From positions 650,168 through 714,167 of the forward strand of contig VFFE01007568.1 in NCBI GenBank assembly GCA_008921705.1: DNA of 64,000 nucleotides. Reading direction: 5' to 3'. Position numbers and translations under genes: made by a program. The stretch is from Burhinus oedicnemus. Its lineage: Eukaryota > Chordata > Aves > Charadriiformes > Burhinidae. The notes beneath the pieces were generated by a model. The model was not told where the DNA came from, did not search any database, and was given only the letters and a program-made list of their open reading frames with translations. Below, one piece after another: positions 24,318 to 37,800 of the stretch (position 1 is the stretch's first letter; each line of letters starts with the position of its first letter).

Positions 24318-26095
24318 GGGCAGTGGTGTAAGTCACTTATCTTCTTTTGTCTTGTTCTTGTCTTTGCTGTCGAATCCAGTGATCTGCAGAGGCGCCGACA
24401 GGTGAAGGTAAGGGTGCCCATCGCAAACCCGGTCAGGCAAGAACCGCACCGCAGTGGTGCTGCTGCCTCCTCCGGGGAGAGCTGGAGAAACGCCCAAGCA
24501 GGCAGAGTTTGTCATAGGTGAGAACAGGTAAGTGGGAGTCGAAAACGTGAATTTCAAAAGAAAGAAAGAGACTTACTGTATCATCACAGGATCATATGCT
24601 AATTCCCATCCTTTTAAGCTATCTTTTCACCAGATAACAAATCTGCATCTTACCGCAAGAGCATGATGGATGGATAACAACTCACCTTCACTGTTAGTGG
24701 GGTTAAAACCTAGAAAAAAAGCAAACATGCAGTCAGATATCTATTCACATTTTGAGGCTGGAAAGATGGGAAGAAGATTTTGCAAGAGACAGAGAGGAAT
24801 ATCACTGACCCGATATCAAAGCTTTCAGATGTAGCTACCGTGAAGACACTTGTGAAGTTAGGCCTGGAAACTTAAAGAAGAGGGAACAGTGGCCATCATA
24901 AATTCAGCTCAGCTAAGGGATAGCTGAGTTTGTGAGAGCAAGGGCTTCCCTTTGAAAGAGAGCAGAGAGGAGAGCACGTGCTGAACCCTAAGAGGAACAA
25001 GGAGCTGGAAAACGAGAAGATTGCAAACCATAAAAGCATCTGAAAGGGCTAGCTGGAAAAGCAAAGCAAAGATAATTTGTGGCAGAAGGAAGAACCCAGG
25101 CTAAGAAGGAAGAACCAGTGGATAAAAAAAGACAGTAGCTTTGTGTGGAGAAAAACTCGCTGCAATAAAGTTGCTGTCAATTTGGGGACAAGAAAGGGAC
25201 GAGAGCCAAACTGGGAAAGGAATTTAGTATCATTAGGAAATCCAAGCAGCAGGTTTAGACCAAAAGGTCCTTGGAGCAGGGGATGTGCCTAATCATGCAT
25301 TCATAGAGTGACTGACAGAATGAGGCTTTTGTCTTGACTTGAGCCTCTGGGAGTTGTCAGAAAACATACACCGTACCATGGCAAGCTGCGCCGGGACCTC
25401 CAAGATATAAAGGGGAGAATAAAAATAGGAGGGGGAAGGTGAGTGCCAGTCACGGGTAGGTGTATCGGAGGAGGAAGGCAGGGGGCTGAAGAAGGAACGG
25501 GAGGAAATGCCTACATCAGAATATTGGTCCAAAGCCTCAGAGGGGAAGAGAATCAAGCAGGGATTAGGAAGTGATCACTCCTGTCTGCTTTAGAAAGTCT
25601 CCCACATAGTGCGGAGAGCAATCACACGTTCCCAAAGGCCCAGCAGGGACGGCTGACAGAGATTTCTCCAGCTGTCTCAATATCCATCCTATTTAGGTAA
25701 TGCCTAACACGGGCTGTGCTTGCCAGGGCAGAGCTGGTCTAATGGCTCTTGTCTCCCCAAAGGAGGAGGTGTCCCTTGTCACCCGGAGGCACGAGTTCCC
25801 CTCCACTGGCACCGCTTCTGGCCCCTCCATAGTGGGTGCCTGGGGAGCCACGGGGAAAGGAGAAGGGGATCTGCTGTGCTGCTCCCTGTAAACTTGCGAA
25901 GAGCAGACCTTTTCTCAAAGGCATATGATGCCGCAGGGCTGTGGATTGAAGCTGGAATTTCCAAAAAAAGGTTGTTAGAATAATTTTAAAGTCATACCTG
26001 AGCAACCAGAGTTTGAACACAGCTTTAGAAATTTGCAACAATGCTCATGTGCGTTATTCTGAACCACAGAGATAAAACGCTCCCTCGGTCTATTT
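24318..26095. other. Intergenic, no gene seen
   Basis: The sequence is purine-rich on the + strand in places (24,850-25,300). I could not assign any coding family or repeat. Confidence 0.5.
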
Positions 26096-26099
26096 TTCT

Positions 26100-26640
26100 C
26101 TTGTACTAGAATCCGGATATTATTATGCAGATTTCCACTATAGCAAAATTATGGCGAATAAATAGCTCTGCTATACACGAAGGGGAATCCTATTACATCT
26201 TCAGTAACTCTCAGTAAGCATCATCGCTATTATACCAATTGAAGAGACAGAAAACAATTTTTAATTAAAAATATTTATAGCAGGCATAATACCAACTGCC
26301 AGTTTCACTATCCAGTGAATGCGTTTTGCAGCTGGTACTAATTCTCTCTTATTTCCATGAGGTTAGCCAATATCAGCTGTTCATTAAGCAGAGGACATTT
26401 CAGGAGTATCCATATTATATGCTGTAACTAACTGAGAAGTTCTTCCTTTGATAGATTTTAGGAAATCAAGATTGCTTTGCTATGTTATTCTGGGACTTTA
26501 TAATAGAGAGGTCATTTCCCAGTGATCCGAGTAGGCTGCATCATCAGTTTTATTCAAATCAATCCTACAAACTGCTTTCCAGCAGATAAGAACATTTTAA
26601 TTAGCAATATATCTTTTGTCTTCTATCTGCAGTGGAGTCG
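26100..26640. promoter_or_regulatory. Candidate conserved non-coding element
   Basis: An AT-rich unique-looking stretch with many TAAT/ATTA cores and no long open frame. The call rests on composition only. Confidence 0.25.
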
Positions 26641-29600
26641 GGGCTGGGAAATTGATTTCAGCATACCCTTTATTTTACTGGGATAGCAACATAATCAGAA
26701 GGTGTCAGCAGAACCACAGGCAGATTAATTTTGAGATACTGAGCTTTGTACAGAAAACCACATGGCTGCTCCTAGCGCTGAGTCTGGCCAGGCTGTGCGG
26801 GCGAGCTCACTGCTGCCGATGGCACCAGGCACTCTGAGGGGCAAAGCCTTATACAGCTGCCTTGGGTGAAGGGCTCAATAGCAATCGGCTGGCTCCCACG
26901 CTTTCTGTGCCAGAGAGCACGTAAGAGCTCAGTTCTTGTCCTGGTTAGATGTATATATTGGTAAAAGCGCTTATGTGTAGCCATAGATGACGGCCAGCTG
27001 GCCCTAGGAGCGGTAAGAGCAGCTATGAGCCTGTAGCTTCTGCTGCAGCCGTAACTCAGGCTCAGAGGAAACCAGCAGGCAGAGGATGGGGCACAGAGGA
27101 GCCCTATTCCCTTCTTCCTACCTCTCTGTGCCGGAGGACGTGTGCCTGAAACCTGGAGCTGGAACAGTGTCCCTACCATTTTTGTGCCCACGGGGAGCTC
27201 TGTCCTCATAAATGCAGGGATTCAGCAGAGTCGGTTTGTCCTTGGTTCACATTCACACGGCTCAGAGGGGACTCAGCTTGCTGAAGGCTCCAGCCCATGA
27301 AATCTAATACAAAACTCCTTGTTCGCTGTATTCACCCCAGCATAGCCAGCAGCCCAGCCAGTGAGGAAATCCCCTGGTGATTTATCAAAGTAGCATCTGG
27401 GAACTGACAAACCAAGCAGCTCATCATAACCTGGCTTGTGACTTGCTAAACCCCATATGGTTATTGTTTTTCACTTTAAAGAATTAGCAGTGAATTTCAA
27501 AACCCAGAATTTAGCAAGCTGTGTTTCATAATTGGAAAGATCAAACCCCGTTTGAGTCTGTGAAGTCATTTACAACATGCTTATCCTTCCACCCACAATG
27601 GGTTTTACAGCAATGTCCCCTGGCCCAGATCCCCAGTGGCAGCGGAGGAGCCCAGGGGACACAGCTGGAAAGGCGAGTGATGTGAGCTGGTGGAGAGGTG
27701 CATCTGCGAGGGGAGCAGAGGCTGACCCAGGAGGTGATTCAGAACAAGAGTTTAAGGTAAGGAGGTACTCTGAGTCACTCCTGGGGGAGCTTCCATCCCT
27801 CCACTGCCTGCAGACCGACCTATGAAGAGCAGCTGCTGTCGCTTCATTAGCCTTTGTGAATAATCTGCTTTAATCCATCTTTAAAGCTTGCAAAAGCCTA
27901 GCATGTCCATGTGCTGATTTTGCTCTAGGCAAGCATTGTGACAGGCATCAACAGCATCAAGAAGCCGAGCTCCACCAGCTCTGTATAGGAATGTCCAAGC
28001 TGTTACTTCCATTTTCTTTTATCTACAGGGAAATAAATCTTTCAGGCAACCAAGGAGTGAACCCTTTCTTCTTGCACAGATGGCAATAGAGGCTTTTGGA
28101 CTGAGTGTGTGGAATACAGTCACCACAGCAGTCCCAGATGTAACTTTCTGAGCAGTCATGATGTCCTAGGCTAGCTCTGATTTTAGCTCGGTATTTTGTA
28201 TAGGTGTGCAGTGTGCATTTAAGTGATGTTCTGTTTATTTTCTAATGGTAGCAAGCAAAGTTTCAGGGAAAAAAACGATACCAGTCCACCCTCTGGAAAG
28301 GTGATCTCTGAACAAGTCGAGCAGCAGAGCTTGAAGCATTCCTTCTCCTGGTACTCATCTTTTTGGTCAGCTGTTCATGAAATGGCATATGGAAAAGCAA
28401 ACTGTTATTCCCCCCAAATCTTTTGTCTGGGTTTAAGTAGAGTTCATAGGTTGAATAACAGTGAGTTTGCATCAGCCCTGAATCAGTGTAGTCAGCTCGA
28501 CAGTGAGCTTGAGGACCTGGGTATCCATTACCAGAGCTGCTACTAAGCTTGAGGAACCACTTTCCTTGCCTAAACTAAATTTTCAAGGGCGGGAACTTTC
28601 TCTAAATATGTGTTTGTACAGGAGGGCAATGTGAGATGATCTTGTACAAGGTATAGCTGCAACACAGACTGCTGGCTGCTGAACGCTGAGTTTGTCATAA
28701 AGTTGTATCCGGTGCGGAAGGAAACACAACAGAGCTGGTGGGTGGCTGTTAAAACAACCATTTCGAATGAAATGTCACAGACTGAAGTTTGATTGATAAA
28801 ATTTCATTTTTGCATGCCACCGGGAGGAAGAAAAGAGCCCATCTGTTCTCCAAGCACTGCACATTGTTAAGCAAACTGCTCGCAGCTTGGCAGATCAGAA
28901 CATTAGAAGCAAAAAAAATTAAAAAAAAAGCCAACCATAGATGAGCATGAATACAAGATGAGTCATTGAAGTTTACCCAAAAGCAACATAAAAATTATGG
29001 TTCTTGCCAGGCAGTTATGCCAGGGTATTCTCACGGGCTTGGCTCGCGGGGACGGGCAGGCAGAGAGAGAAAGCGGCGGGGAATAGGGGTGCATTCTTCC
29101 GCCGCCGAGGCTGGCGAGGGCCGCTTGGCTGCTCGCTGCGGGGAGAATGCGTGTGTTTGTCTTAGCAGACAAGGGGCACCATTATCACATACCTCAGCAG
29201 GGTTGTAGATGTCAAGCAAATAATTGGTTTTATTTAGAATATGACATCCGAATGGTCAATGAAGCATTTTGGGTGTCCTGGAAAGATTTTATATACAAAC
29301 CAGCTGGAATCCCATTGACAGGAACAGCCTCTTCCTTTCTCTCACCCCCCTCCCCATTACTTTCAGTCAGACAGGGCTGGAAGTGGCTGAGAGGAACTCC
29401 AAGAAGCCTGGGCCTTTGAGCGGTAAAGTCTACTGGTGCTAAACATCTGACGCTTGTCCATTAAGAGAGACCCGGGCAAGCATTTCATCATTGAGATGAG
29501 TATTTAATACATGAATGGGTAGCGAGAAAACATATTTGTGGCCATTTCAAAAGGCTGTCATACAAGGAGACTCCAAGTCTGAGCAGGTTGGAAAAGCTGC

Positions 29601-30780
29601 GGGGCGCTTTGGAAATCCCTCAAGTCTCTCAAACTCACACTCGTAAAGCACAAAGTTGCTGTTGCAGCTTCCAAAGAAAAGTGAGAAGTAGCGTGAGTGG
29701 GCAGGCACAGGGCAGGCAGCGGGTGCTGGGTGCCAGCCTTCCTTTAGCACAACTGCTAGGTTATAGGGAAGGGGGGGGCCTTACGCAGCTTCCCATGCAG
29801 AGCGTCACAGCTGCACCCACCCCAAAACAATACAACTTTAGTCCCATCACTCCATAGCTGCACAAGGGATGTGCTAGGATTTTCCAGAAACTCAGAGAAG
29901 GACAGCCTGACCTGGTAGCTGGCATGGCCAGTGCCGGATAGACGCATCTTCTTACTGTGGGAATCTACCATTTGTTCAAGGAAAATTATTAAATGTAAAT
30001 ATATTCAAAAAAAGAACTGAAAGCGAGTGAGGACCTCCAATAGCTGGAGATGGAAGAATGTTTCAAATGAGAAAAAAAAGGGCAGAAACATTCAGTAAAG
30101 TGCTTTTTATCTGCTTTTGGAAGATGCAGGGTGCTGGCTACCGTAACAAGAGCAGAGTGCATCTTGTGCATCCCAAGTGTCCCAAAAGAGCTGGCTGAGA
30201 AGGGAATGACTTTTCAGTAGCCTCTTAAGTACCAGGGGAATTACAGAAAATTTGAAGCAAGATGGTGATGTGCTAATTGAAGGGGACAAGCAGGAGGTCA
30301 CTGGTTGAAAGCTATCGACTGCCTGGCTGATTTCCATCCTAGGTGAAGCTGTGGAAAAGCTGGATGTGCAGTTCAGTGATCAAGAAGATGTACATTTAGT
30401 CGCTGACACTCATGTTTTGTAAGAACAAACTGGCATTACTTCACATATCTTTCACTTTTCCAGTTTACGGGTTTGGCTGATAAAAGGCAATTGTGGACAC
30501 ATGACAGACTTCTAACCCATACTCATCGTAACAGGGTAGCTGGGTGTTATCTCAGAAAAATCCCACCAGCATCAACAAAAAATCCCCACTACGTAATACA
30601 GGACACAGCCAGTAGGTTAAGACCTCGCTGATTAACAATGAGGAACAGTCATGAAATGAAGTGCCAGATTTCTGACTCCATCAGTGTAGGACCAAGGCAG
30701 TGTTTTTGCTGAGCACCTGAAAGCAATTACAAGAACACCGCAAAGCCAATGTGTGGAAGACGCCCGGGCTGCAAAGGAAA
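26641..30780. other. Intergenic, no gene seen; small CpG cluster at about 29,035-29,155
   Basis: A 120-bp CpG-dense patch (CGCGGGG, GCCGCCGAGG) sits in otherwise AT-rich sequence. The rest holds only short chance frames. Confidence 0.45.
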
Positions 30781-30965
30781 TATGCTATGAGACGGTAGTC
30801 ACGTGGAGTGAGCTGAGGCACTTGTTCAGCTCAAGTCACTCAAACAAGAAGTATTTTAACACAAGGCAATGCAAAGCCACACATCTAGGAAGGAGGAGTG
30901 CTGGCTGGATCCGCATGGTGGGAAATAGGACCCTGGAAAGAAACAACTCTGTGTAGTGATTGGGA
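30780..30965 (+). mobile_element. Ancient CR1 LINE fragment (reverse transcriptase C-terminal region)
   Basis: The + frame shows a degenerate version of the CR1 segment around F-N-x-x-x-C-K-x-x-H-L-G-R (here FNTRQCKATHLGRR). Sequence on either side is too diverged to assign. Confidence 0.5.
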
Positions 30966-31800
30966 ATGAAAAGAGAACAAGCAGTACAACTGAAGTGTTC
31001 AGAACAAAAAAATAGATATATGACCCCAAAAAAAACCATGAGAAAAAAAGATATATATGAGACACAAAAAAAGATACATGGGTATATGGACAAGAAAACA
31101 GTGAGCAACACGGTGACACAAATGCTTATATTCAAGGGGATCCTGGAAACCTGTGTCAAGTTAGCAACGACATTTCTTACGGAATAAAATTAACTTGCAG
31201 AAGAGACCCAGCAAATAACTGGAAGACAGGAAAATTGCCAAAAGCTCAGAGAAAAATGTAATTTGCTTGCCAAAATCTGTAGAGAATGCTTCTATAGGGT
31301 TTCAGGATACCTAGTATTAAGAGGGTATTCATTCAGATAAAGGTTTTGGTGGTAATACTCAAATTACCAATAGATAATAATTACCAGTTTTAGGTAGCAG
31401 TAATAAGAAATGCATTTTTTACACAAATAAGTCTTTCAGAAAGAAGGATGATTATCAAAGAGTTGAGATAAAAATGATTTCTCCACTTCTTGATGGCATC
31501 AGCTGATGATTTGGTGCCTTTTTGGGTGATATGCTTTAGTCTAACACAAGTTATTTAGTTCAGTATCTGGACATTCAAACAAAATATAATGATCTGTTCC
31601 CTGCAGACAACTGTGCTACATCTAAGGGTCCTTTCTTGCCTTCAGATGTGTGACCCTCCCAGTTCTCTCCCCACATTGCTCTGCACATTAAGGCTTGCGC
31701 CATGGAAACCACAAATAGAGTAGAAAATATCCCTGTAAATCACTGTGGTTAAGTGGCATTTCTTATTTAGGATTTGAGACCATTTTCAAATCAGGAGTGT
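30966..31800. other. Intergenic, A-rich, no gene seen
   Basis: Positions 31,005-31,100 are A/purine-rich with repeated GATATAT-like words, giving long but low-complexity open frames on the minus strand. Confidence 0.5.
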
Positions 31801-31819
31801 GGAAACAAAGGGAGCCTGC

Positions 31820-32075
31820 AAGAAAGATAAGACATGCCGATAGCAATAGTAAGCACGGGGTTTATTAGGGCTGTGGGCACCCAGCAAGCTCAGCGGGACC
31901 GAAGGACACTGCCAATCTCACGGGTCAGATGATCCCGTTTCAGCATGTGCTGGACTGAGACATCCTGCCTAAGTGGTCTCCAAGCCTTTTACTGTAGGTT
32001 TGGGCTGTGTGCTGATCCTGTTATCAGGTTTAAGAGCAGGAACTGTGGTCCTGCCAAAATTAGATAAGGGTTAAA
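31820..32075 (-). mobile_element. Possible LTR fragment
   Basis: On the minus strand an AATAAA followed by CCCCGTGC and pyrimidine-rich sequence resembles an R/U5 boundary. No clear termini were found, so this is weak. Confidence 0.25.
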
Positions 32076-32250
32076 AAAAAAGAAAAGGGCACCAGCAGAC
32101 GCTGCTATCAAACAGAGTGCTTGCTTGTGCTCTTACACTGTTGGAAATCATCAGCAAATTAGGTATAAAAGGAACAGGCGGGCAGCATGTTCCCAGCTGA
32201 ACTGCTATAAATGTCACAGCATTTGTATTGACACCACAGCCTGTTTCATC

Positions 32251-32332
32251 GAAAAAAAAGAAAGAAAAAAAAGGAAAAAAAAGGGAAAAAAGAAAAAAAG
32301 AAAAAAAGGAAAAAAAGGGGTAAAAAGGGAAG
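32251..32332 (+). repeat. Polypurine A/G tract
   Basis: About 80 bases of almost uninterrupted A and G (AAAGAAA and AAAGG words), with a near mirror-symmetric arrangement. Confidence 0.9.
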
Positions 32333-34560
32333 ATAATGTTGCAAAGAGGTTTATTTTTCAAATGAGAAAAGTCAAACATACTTAGCAAAATCTACCCTGC
32401 AGGAATCTGATAATCAGACTATAATTGGGTGATGGTCAAAAGATGATAGGAGCTGAATGGCTAAATAGTAACGCTACATCACTGATAAAAAAATACTTGA
32501 AACATGTAAAATGTCTTATACCAAAGAGTAAATGGGAATGGGAAAAAGACGTGAAAGAGTTTGAACTGTTTATTTAGACCAGACAATCCTTAGAATCGAG
32601 TGAAAGATGGGCAAAAAGAATTGTAGTGCAGGGAAAGGTACTGTATTGCTTTAGGGTTGATGTTTTTCCATTATCTTAAGGACCTCCTTCCTCACTGCCA
32701 GCAAACAAGCAACACTTCCCATAAAGTCACAAAACCCAGCAGTTTCTCTCTTGCTGCTTCTTCAGTACCCAAAGGAACAGTTCAGCAGGAGCTGTAAGTG
32801 ACGGCTATTTCACCTCATCATTTTTAAAGGGAAAATTAAATTTTAAAAGTTCGCTTTTAGTAGCTTGCCTGAAACGTGGCTTCCTACAGACAGCCTTTCC
32901 AAAATATTCACAAGCACCTGCTGCTTCTCAAACCAAGGCAAAATTCTCCTGGTTTCAGTCTGTGATGAGTTCAACAGTTGGGACAGGTTTGCAGAGCTCT
33001 GGGTGCCTCCAGGAGATCATCGTGTTTCAGGGCAGACACTGAGCAATGCACAGAGACTCGGGAGTCATTGTGACTGCAAAGTCAGAGGGATAAACACCAT
33101 GGGAAATACCGGCAGGTCAGGTGAAATGGTCTCCTTGAGAGCCAGCAGTATTCTGCAGTCGTTTGAAAGTCTCCAGAGTACTTTGGCATCTCTTGGTCTT
33201 TTGATAAACAAAGCAGCAGGATGGGGCTGGTTTCTGCATACAGCAGTGCAAGTCAGAAAAGGGACCCCAAGCTGCTAGAGGGATTTTATGAAATCTGAGT
33301 GAGGCCACATCTGCCCATCTGACAAAGCTCTGTGAGGTTAGAAAGACTCCTACGATGTTTTGAATACCACAATGCGTCATTTATTCCTTCTCATCCAGGA
33401 GGAAACTTCTCTTTTTATAATTTATGAGACTGTGTTTGGTAACAAGCAGGCTGTGAAATCTCTATGGGGAATGAGGAACCTTAAAACAGATACCACCTCA
33501 TGAATAATTCCTGTAGCACACGAGCAGGAGCAGCCGTTTTACGTACCCCTTCAATCATCCCTTCCAGAGGGACCACAGCTCTTGTCTCTGCCTCAGAGAA
33601 GTCAAGTCAGGGCATACATTGCAATGGGAGAACATTTTGGCACAGAAACATTTTCATACCAGGTCCTTAAGCTGGTATGAAGAAGAAGAGGGTGTGACTA
33701 TGCCTGCCCACTCCTGCAGCAAGAACATTTCCTCCCATGAAGCCCAGTTTGGCTGTGCTGCCTAGCCAGTGGGTCCTGCTTCGGATTTGGGCTTCAGATT
33801 TATTCCACTGGCATCAGAGGGCTCAAGGGCAATTGGTTTTTCCTCAAAGTTTCTGTCCACCCAGATCTGTGACTTCTAGCTGTGGGAGATGGTGAGGGGC
33901 ATCTTCAGAGGGCAGGGCATACGGATAGACTCATTTCAACCAAAGTGGTTATAATCAGTGGCTTTAATTGCAGTATAAATTAGCAGCAAGACACTTTCCT
34001 TTAAATAATGGATTTGGATCTTGTTCTGCATTTCTTCTCTTTGATTCTTTTGCAAGGCAGAGGCAGATCTCACTGATTACTAGCCAGGAAGATGTGTGGA
34101 TTTGGAGTTGTGCATAGTCTCTGCACAGAATTTGGCATTTTTTTTCCTACCCAGGAGGACACACGGTGAACATATTTAAGCCATTACATGACTTAACATA
34201 CCCTGCTTAGGTTCTTCATTTTGTATGACAGAGAACAGCAAATGAAAACTGAGAGAGCCAACTCGTTTTTGCACCCTGCTGTTTCTGGATGGAAAGTGGG
34301 ATTTAATAAAAGTGCAGAAATTTATAAGTGTGGTAAATTTGTTTCACGTGTATCGTTCACTCTTCTCAAATCACATTTTGCACTGGAAATGAATGGCTTG
34401 GTTACCAAAAGCCTTATCATTAGTCAAGGATTTTAAACAACTAAAGCAAAGCAAAGTGGATATTCCTTCCATACCTGGAGAAAACCCTGATTCAGGGTGG
34501 TCAGCTGTGACTCTCCTTCTTCTAGAGCTCCATCTCAAGGACTTTGAGAGCAAACAAGTA
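32333..34560. other. Intergenic, no gene seen
   Basis: Nothing beyond short chance open frames on both strands. Confidence 0.55.
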
Positions 34561-34815
34561 TTGTTTGGATATTATCTATCAGCGTTTATTCAGTTCATGC
34601 TATTTTAATACCTCATGGTAACCTTAAAATAGGCCATCATGATTGTGAATTAAATTTCAAATCTACACTTATTTTAAGAAAAAAAGTTAAAAACAATACG
34701 TGAGTTTGTCAATATGTAAACTGAAAATTATATTTAATAATACTAGGTAAGCAATATGTCATATTTGTGTAAATCATAAATCATATTTTATTTTACTTAT
34801 TATCCCTCCATGGTA
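34560..34815. promoter_or_regulatory. Very AT-rich stretch, candidate conserved element
   Basis: The strongly AT-rich sequence includes a polyA-like run near 34,680 and several ATTTAATA words. Function is unknown. Confidence 0.2.
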
Positions 34816-37800
34816 GGCGTTACAGTGCTGTGTATCTCCACTGCATTCGCCTGAGGCCAGGCAATTAAATTCATGACGCAGCATGCTCGGGGAGCAGAGG
34901 AGGACAGGGCTTGGCTAGCAGAGGGTTGGAGCCGCAGTTAGAGTAACGGCAGGGACCACGTGCAGGATGCTGAATGAGCAGGACGCGGGTATTTATCACG
35001 TTGTGGGGGACAGCAGCTTTCCCAGTTGTCCCAGCTGGGCACTTCTGTAGGGGGAGTGAGGTGCTTCGGGGCCGCGGGCGCCCCTTCCTGCGAGGTGCTG
35101 GGGCACGTCAGGGTATACTGGCTGCATCCAAGGCTACTACTACACATGGAGAAGCCTGATGGCCTCGGGTTTCTCCGAGTTACCATGCCAGAAGATGCCA
35201 ACTCATATGTTTATGAAATCCAAGGCAGACTCACAGCTTTAGTACTAAGAAATCATATTATATTGTCATATTATATTGTTTTGGTCTTGACATTTACAGT
35301 TCCCTTTCCCCAGGACTTTAGGTTATAACTGCGCTGTAGCTGCATAAGGGATCGTGTAAGCACCGTGCCACAACAGCATTTTATTCTGACAGTCATTTAC
35401 TCTCAGCTGTAACCACAGCTATGAGCAGGAGTTAGACCTACGCATTATGGAAGAGGATGTTATTCTTTCAAGCAATGTCTGAGAAAACACTTGAAGTAAG
35501 CCTCCGCACTTTGTACACATGGTTAATATAATCTTTAATTTCTGCTTAAAAAGCAATGGCAGCAGAAGTCATTTTCTTCCTCGTAAGCTTCAAATCCAAA
35601 TATAAGAGTAAAATAATAGCACATGAAGAAATGAAAGCCCCATCCAGGACAGTTTATATGCATCACTGTTCTATTTGAGAAGGGTTTTTTTCGGTGTCCT
35701 TACTTCTAAAGCTGTCAGTTAGCTTTACTGTCGCATGCACTTAACCTTCCCCTGAACACCAACTTCAAAGCCTCGGTGCTCTGTGGGCACCATCAGTCTT
35801 GCAGATACAAAAAAATACTGCTTTTTGCTAGAAGATGTGCTTTGTTCCTTTTGTTGGGTAAGCAGAATGTCCCGGCAACCTCGGCACTTCATCATTAACT
35901 GCAGAACATAGTTCACACCCAGCTTGGGAGAGAACTGGAGCAAAAAGAAAAATGGTTTTGCCTGCCTGCCCGTGACCCCATGCCACCGTGTTATTTTTCA
36001 CAAAATCGCGAAGACATTCATGAGCATAAATCAGCATCATTCAAAAACCAAACGTCAAAGGAAACAATAAAAATCCCAGGGTTTTATGAATGGGAGGGAT
36101 TGTCCTGCACTGCCAGGCTCGGATCAGTGTGAAGCTGGCAGGGGACGCCACCGCAACGCAATAAATGCTGCCATCTGTTACTCTGGAGCTCCCGGAGCCT
36201 GTAAAAGGCACCAGTGAAAATCAGCCCTGCCCTGACATGAGATGCTCAGGTAGCTCCTTCCCACCCACGAGGGCAGCGGGCAAAGCCGGTGTGTGATGCT
36301 GCTGGTGGGGCTTTGCCTTGGTGGAGCTTCCCCGGGGAAAGACACCATGGGCAGCCGGGACTGTTGCGGGGCATCCCCATGTTGGAAAGCCTCCATGAGC
36401 TTTCCAGCACCGTGGTTGTCTGATGCTCGCCCACCCTGCAGCAGCAGCACAGATCAGTGCCTTGGTGGCATCTGGGCCTTCCTTCTCCACTTGGGAAGGT
36501 CCAACATCCAGCACAGTAGGAAGCACTTTGTGTATTTTTGTATAGATATATCCACCAGCTCCCCTGCAGCAGCTCACCCCAGGTCTGAGGCTCATTCAGG
36601 AGAGCACGCTGGGCAAGGGGGCTCCTCCACCTCTCCCCAGCCTCCCTGCAAACACTGATCTACCTCCAAGCTCATGGGACGTGTTTCCCGGGGTGCTCAG
36701 GAAGCTGGCTGTGTCGGGTCCTGCCACCCCTCCACAAGCATCTCACCCCCGTTCCCTCTCCCTGTGTGGGAGCTGAGGGCTGCCTGCCAGCAATTGCCCT
36801 GGCCATGGGAGCAAAGGACTTCCCACGTCACGCTGATGCTGACTGATCGGCTTAGGGACACTTGCATTGCTTTGGCAGGCTCGGGCATGGTGCATTTGGG
36901 ATAATTCATACCCAAGATAGCTGCAGCTGAAGTCCCAAACGCGGAGGCACTCCAAAACATAACAGGCTGTTGTTCTCTGCTGTGTGGAGAAATCCGTGCA
37001 GCCCCATGACAGAAACAGAAAGTAAGAGGAGACACCCACATACAAAAGCAGTCTGCTCAAAAACTATCCTGTTATTTTTACTGCAGAGTACTACTCATGT
37101 TTGCAGGTGTATTTTCCTTCCCACCCTAAGTCCATGCAGAGAGGGGGATAAATCTCTGTAACAGCTCATCATTTCCATTTACTTTCCATTCAGATAATGT
37201 GTTTCCAGGTTGGAAGACTGGCTGGACGATACTGATTACACGTGCAACACTGCTGGAAACAGGACTTGTATGCTTATCTTTGAAAATCTGGCCCCTGGGG
37301 GATGTGATAATTTCTGTCATTATTTTAGCTGGTCCTCTCAAATGCCCTTGCCCTCCCAGGCACATGGCGGCTTGGAGCTGCAGCCATGACCCCCACAAAC
37401 ACATCGGAAGCTGCTGACCGTACCACCGATTCACTGCAGAGCTGCAGGAGGGACCAACTGTGTCTAATTATGGACTTCAAAACACCAGTCCCACAGCAGG
37501 GACAAGCATGCAGATGAACCTTTCAAAAGATTTAATTACGTAGAAGTGATTTCTATTTTGAAATCCCATGGGATTTCTATTTCCAAAATTAACTACTAGA
37601 AAAAATGTTTTTTCTGTCTATTTATGTCAAAATATTTGTGTCACTCCTACCCTCTCCCCTAGTTCACTTTATATTTACAGGAATCAGTGCATGCATCATG
37701 ATGCTGTATGTATTCTGAGCAGCCACTTTCCTCGAAACCAGATTCAGTGATCATGATTAAACTGAGATGTGCCTGAGTTTCCTCTGAACGTGAATAAAAG

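Noticed and set aside
30836..31159. 107-codon minus-strand open frame, hydrophobic
   Set aside because: It is the complement of A-rich low-complexity DNA, so the Phe/Leu/Ser composition mimics membrane segments.
32071..32388. 105-codon minus-strand frame with a long Phe run
   Set aside because: It is the translated complement of the polypurine tract.
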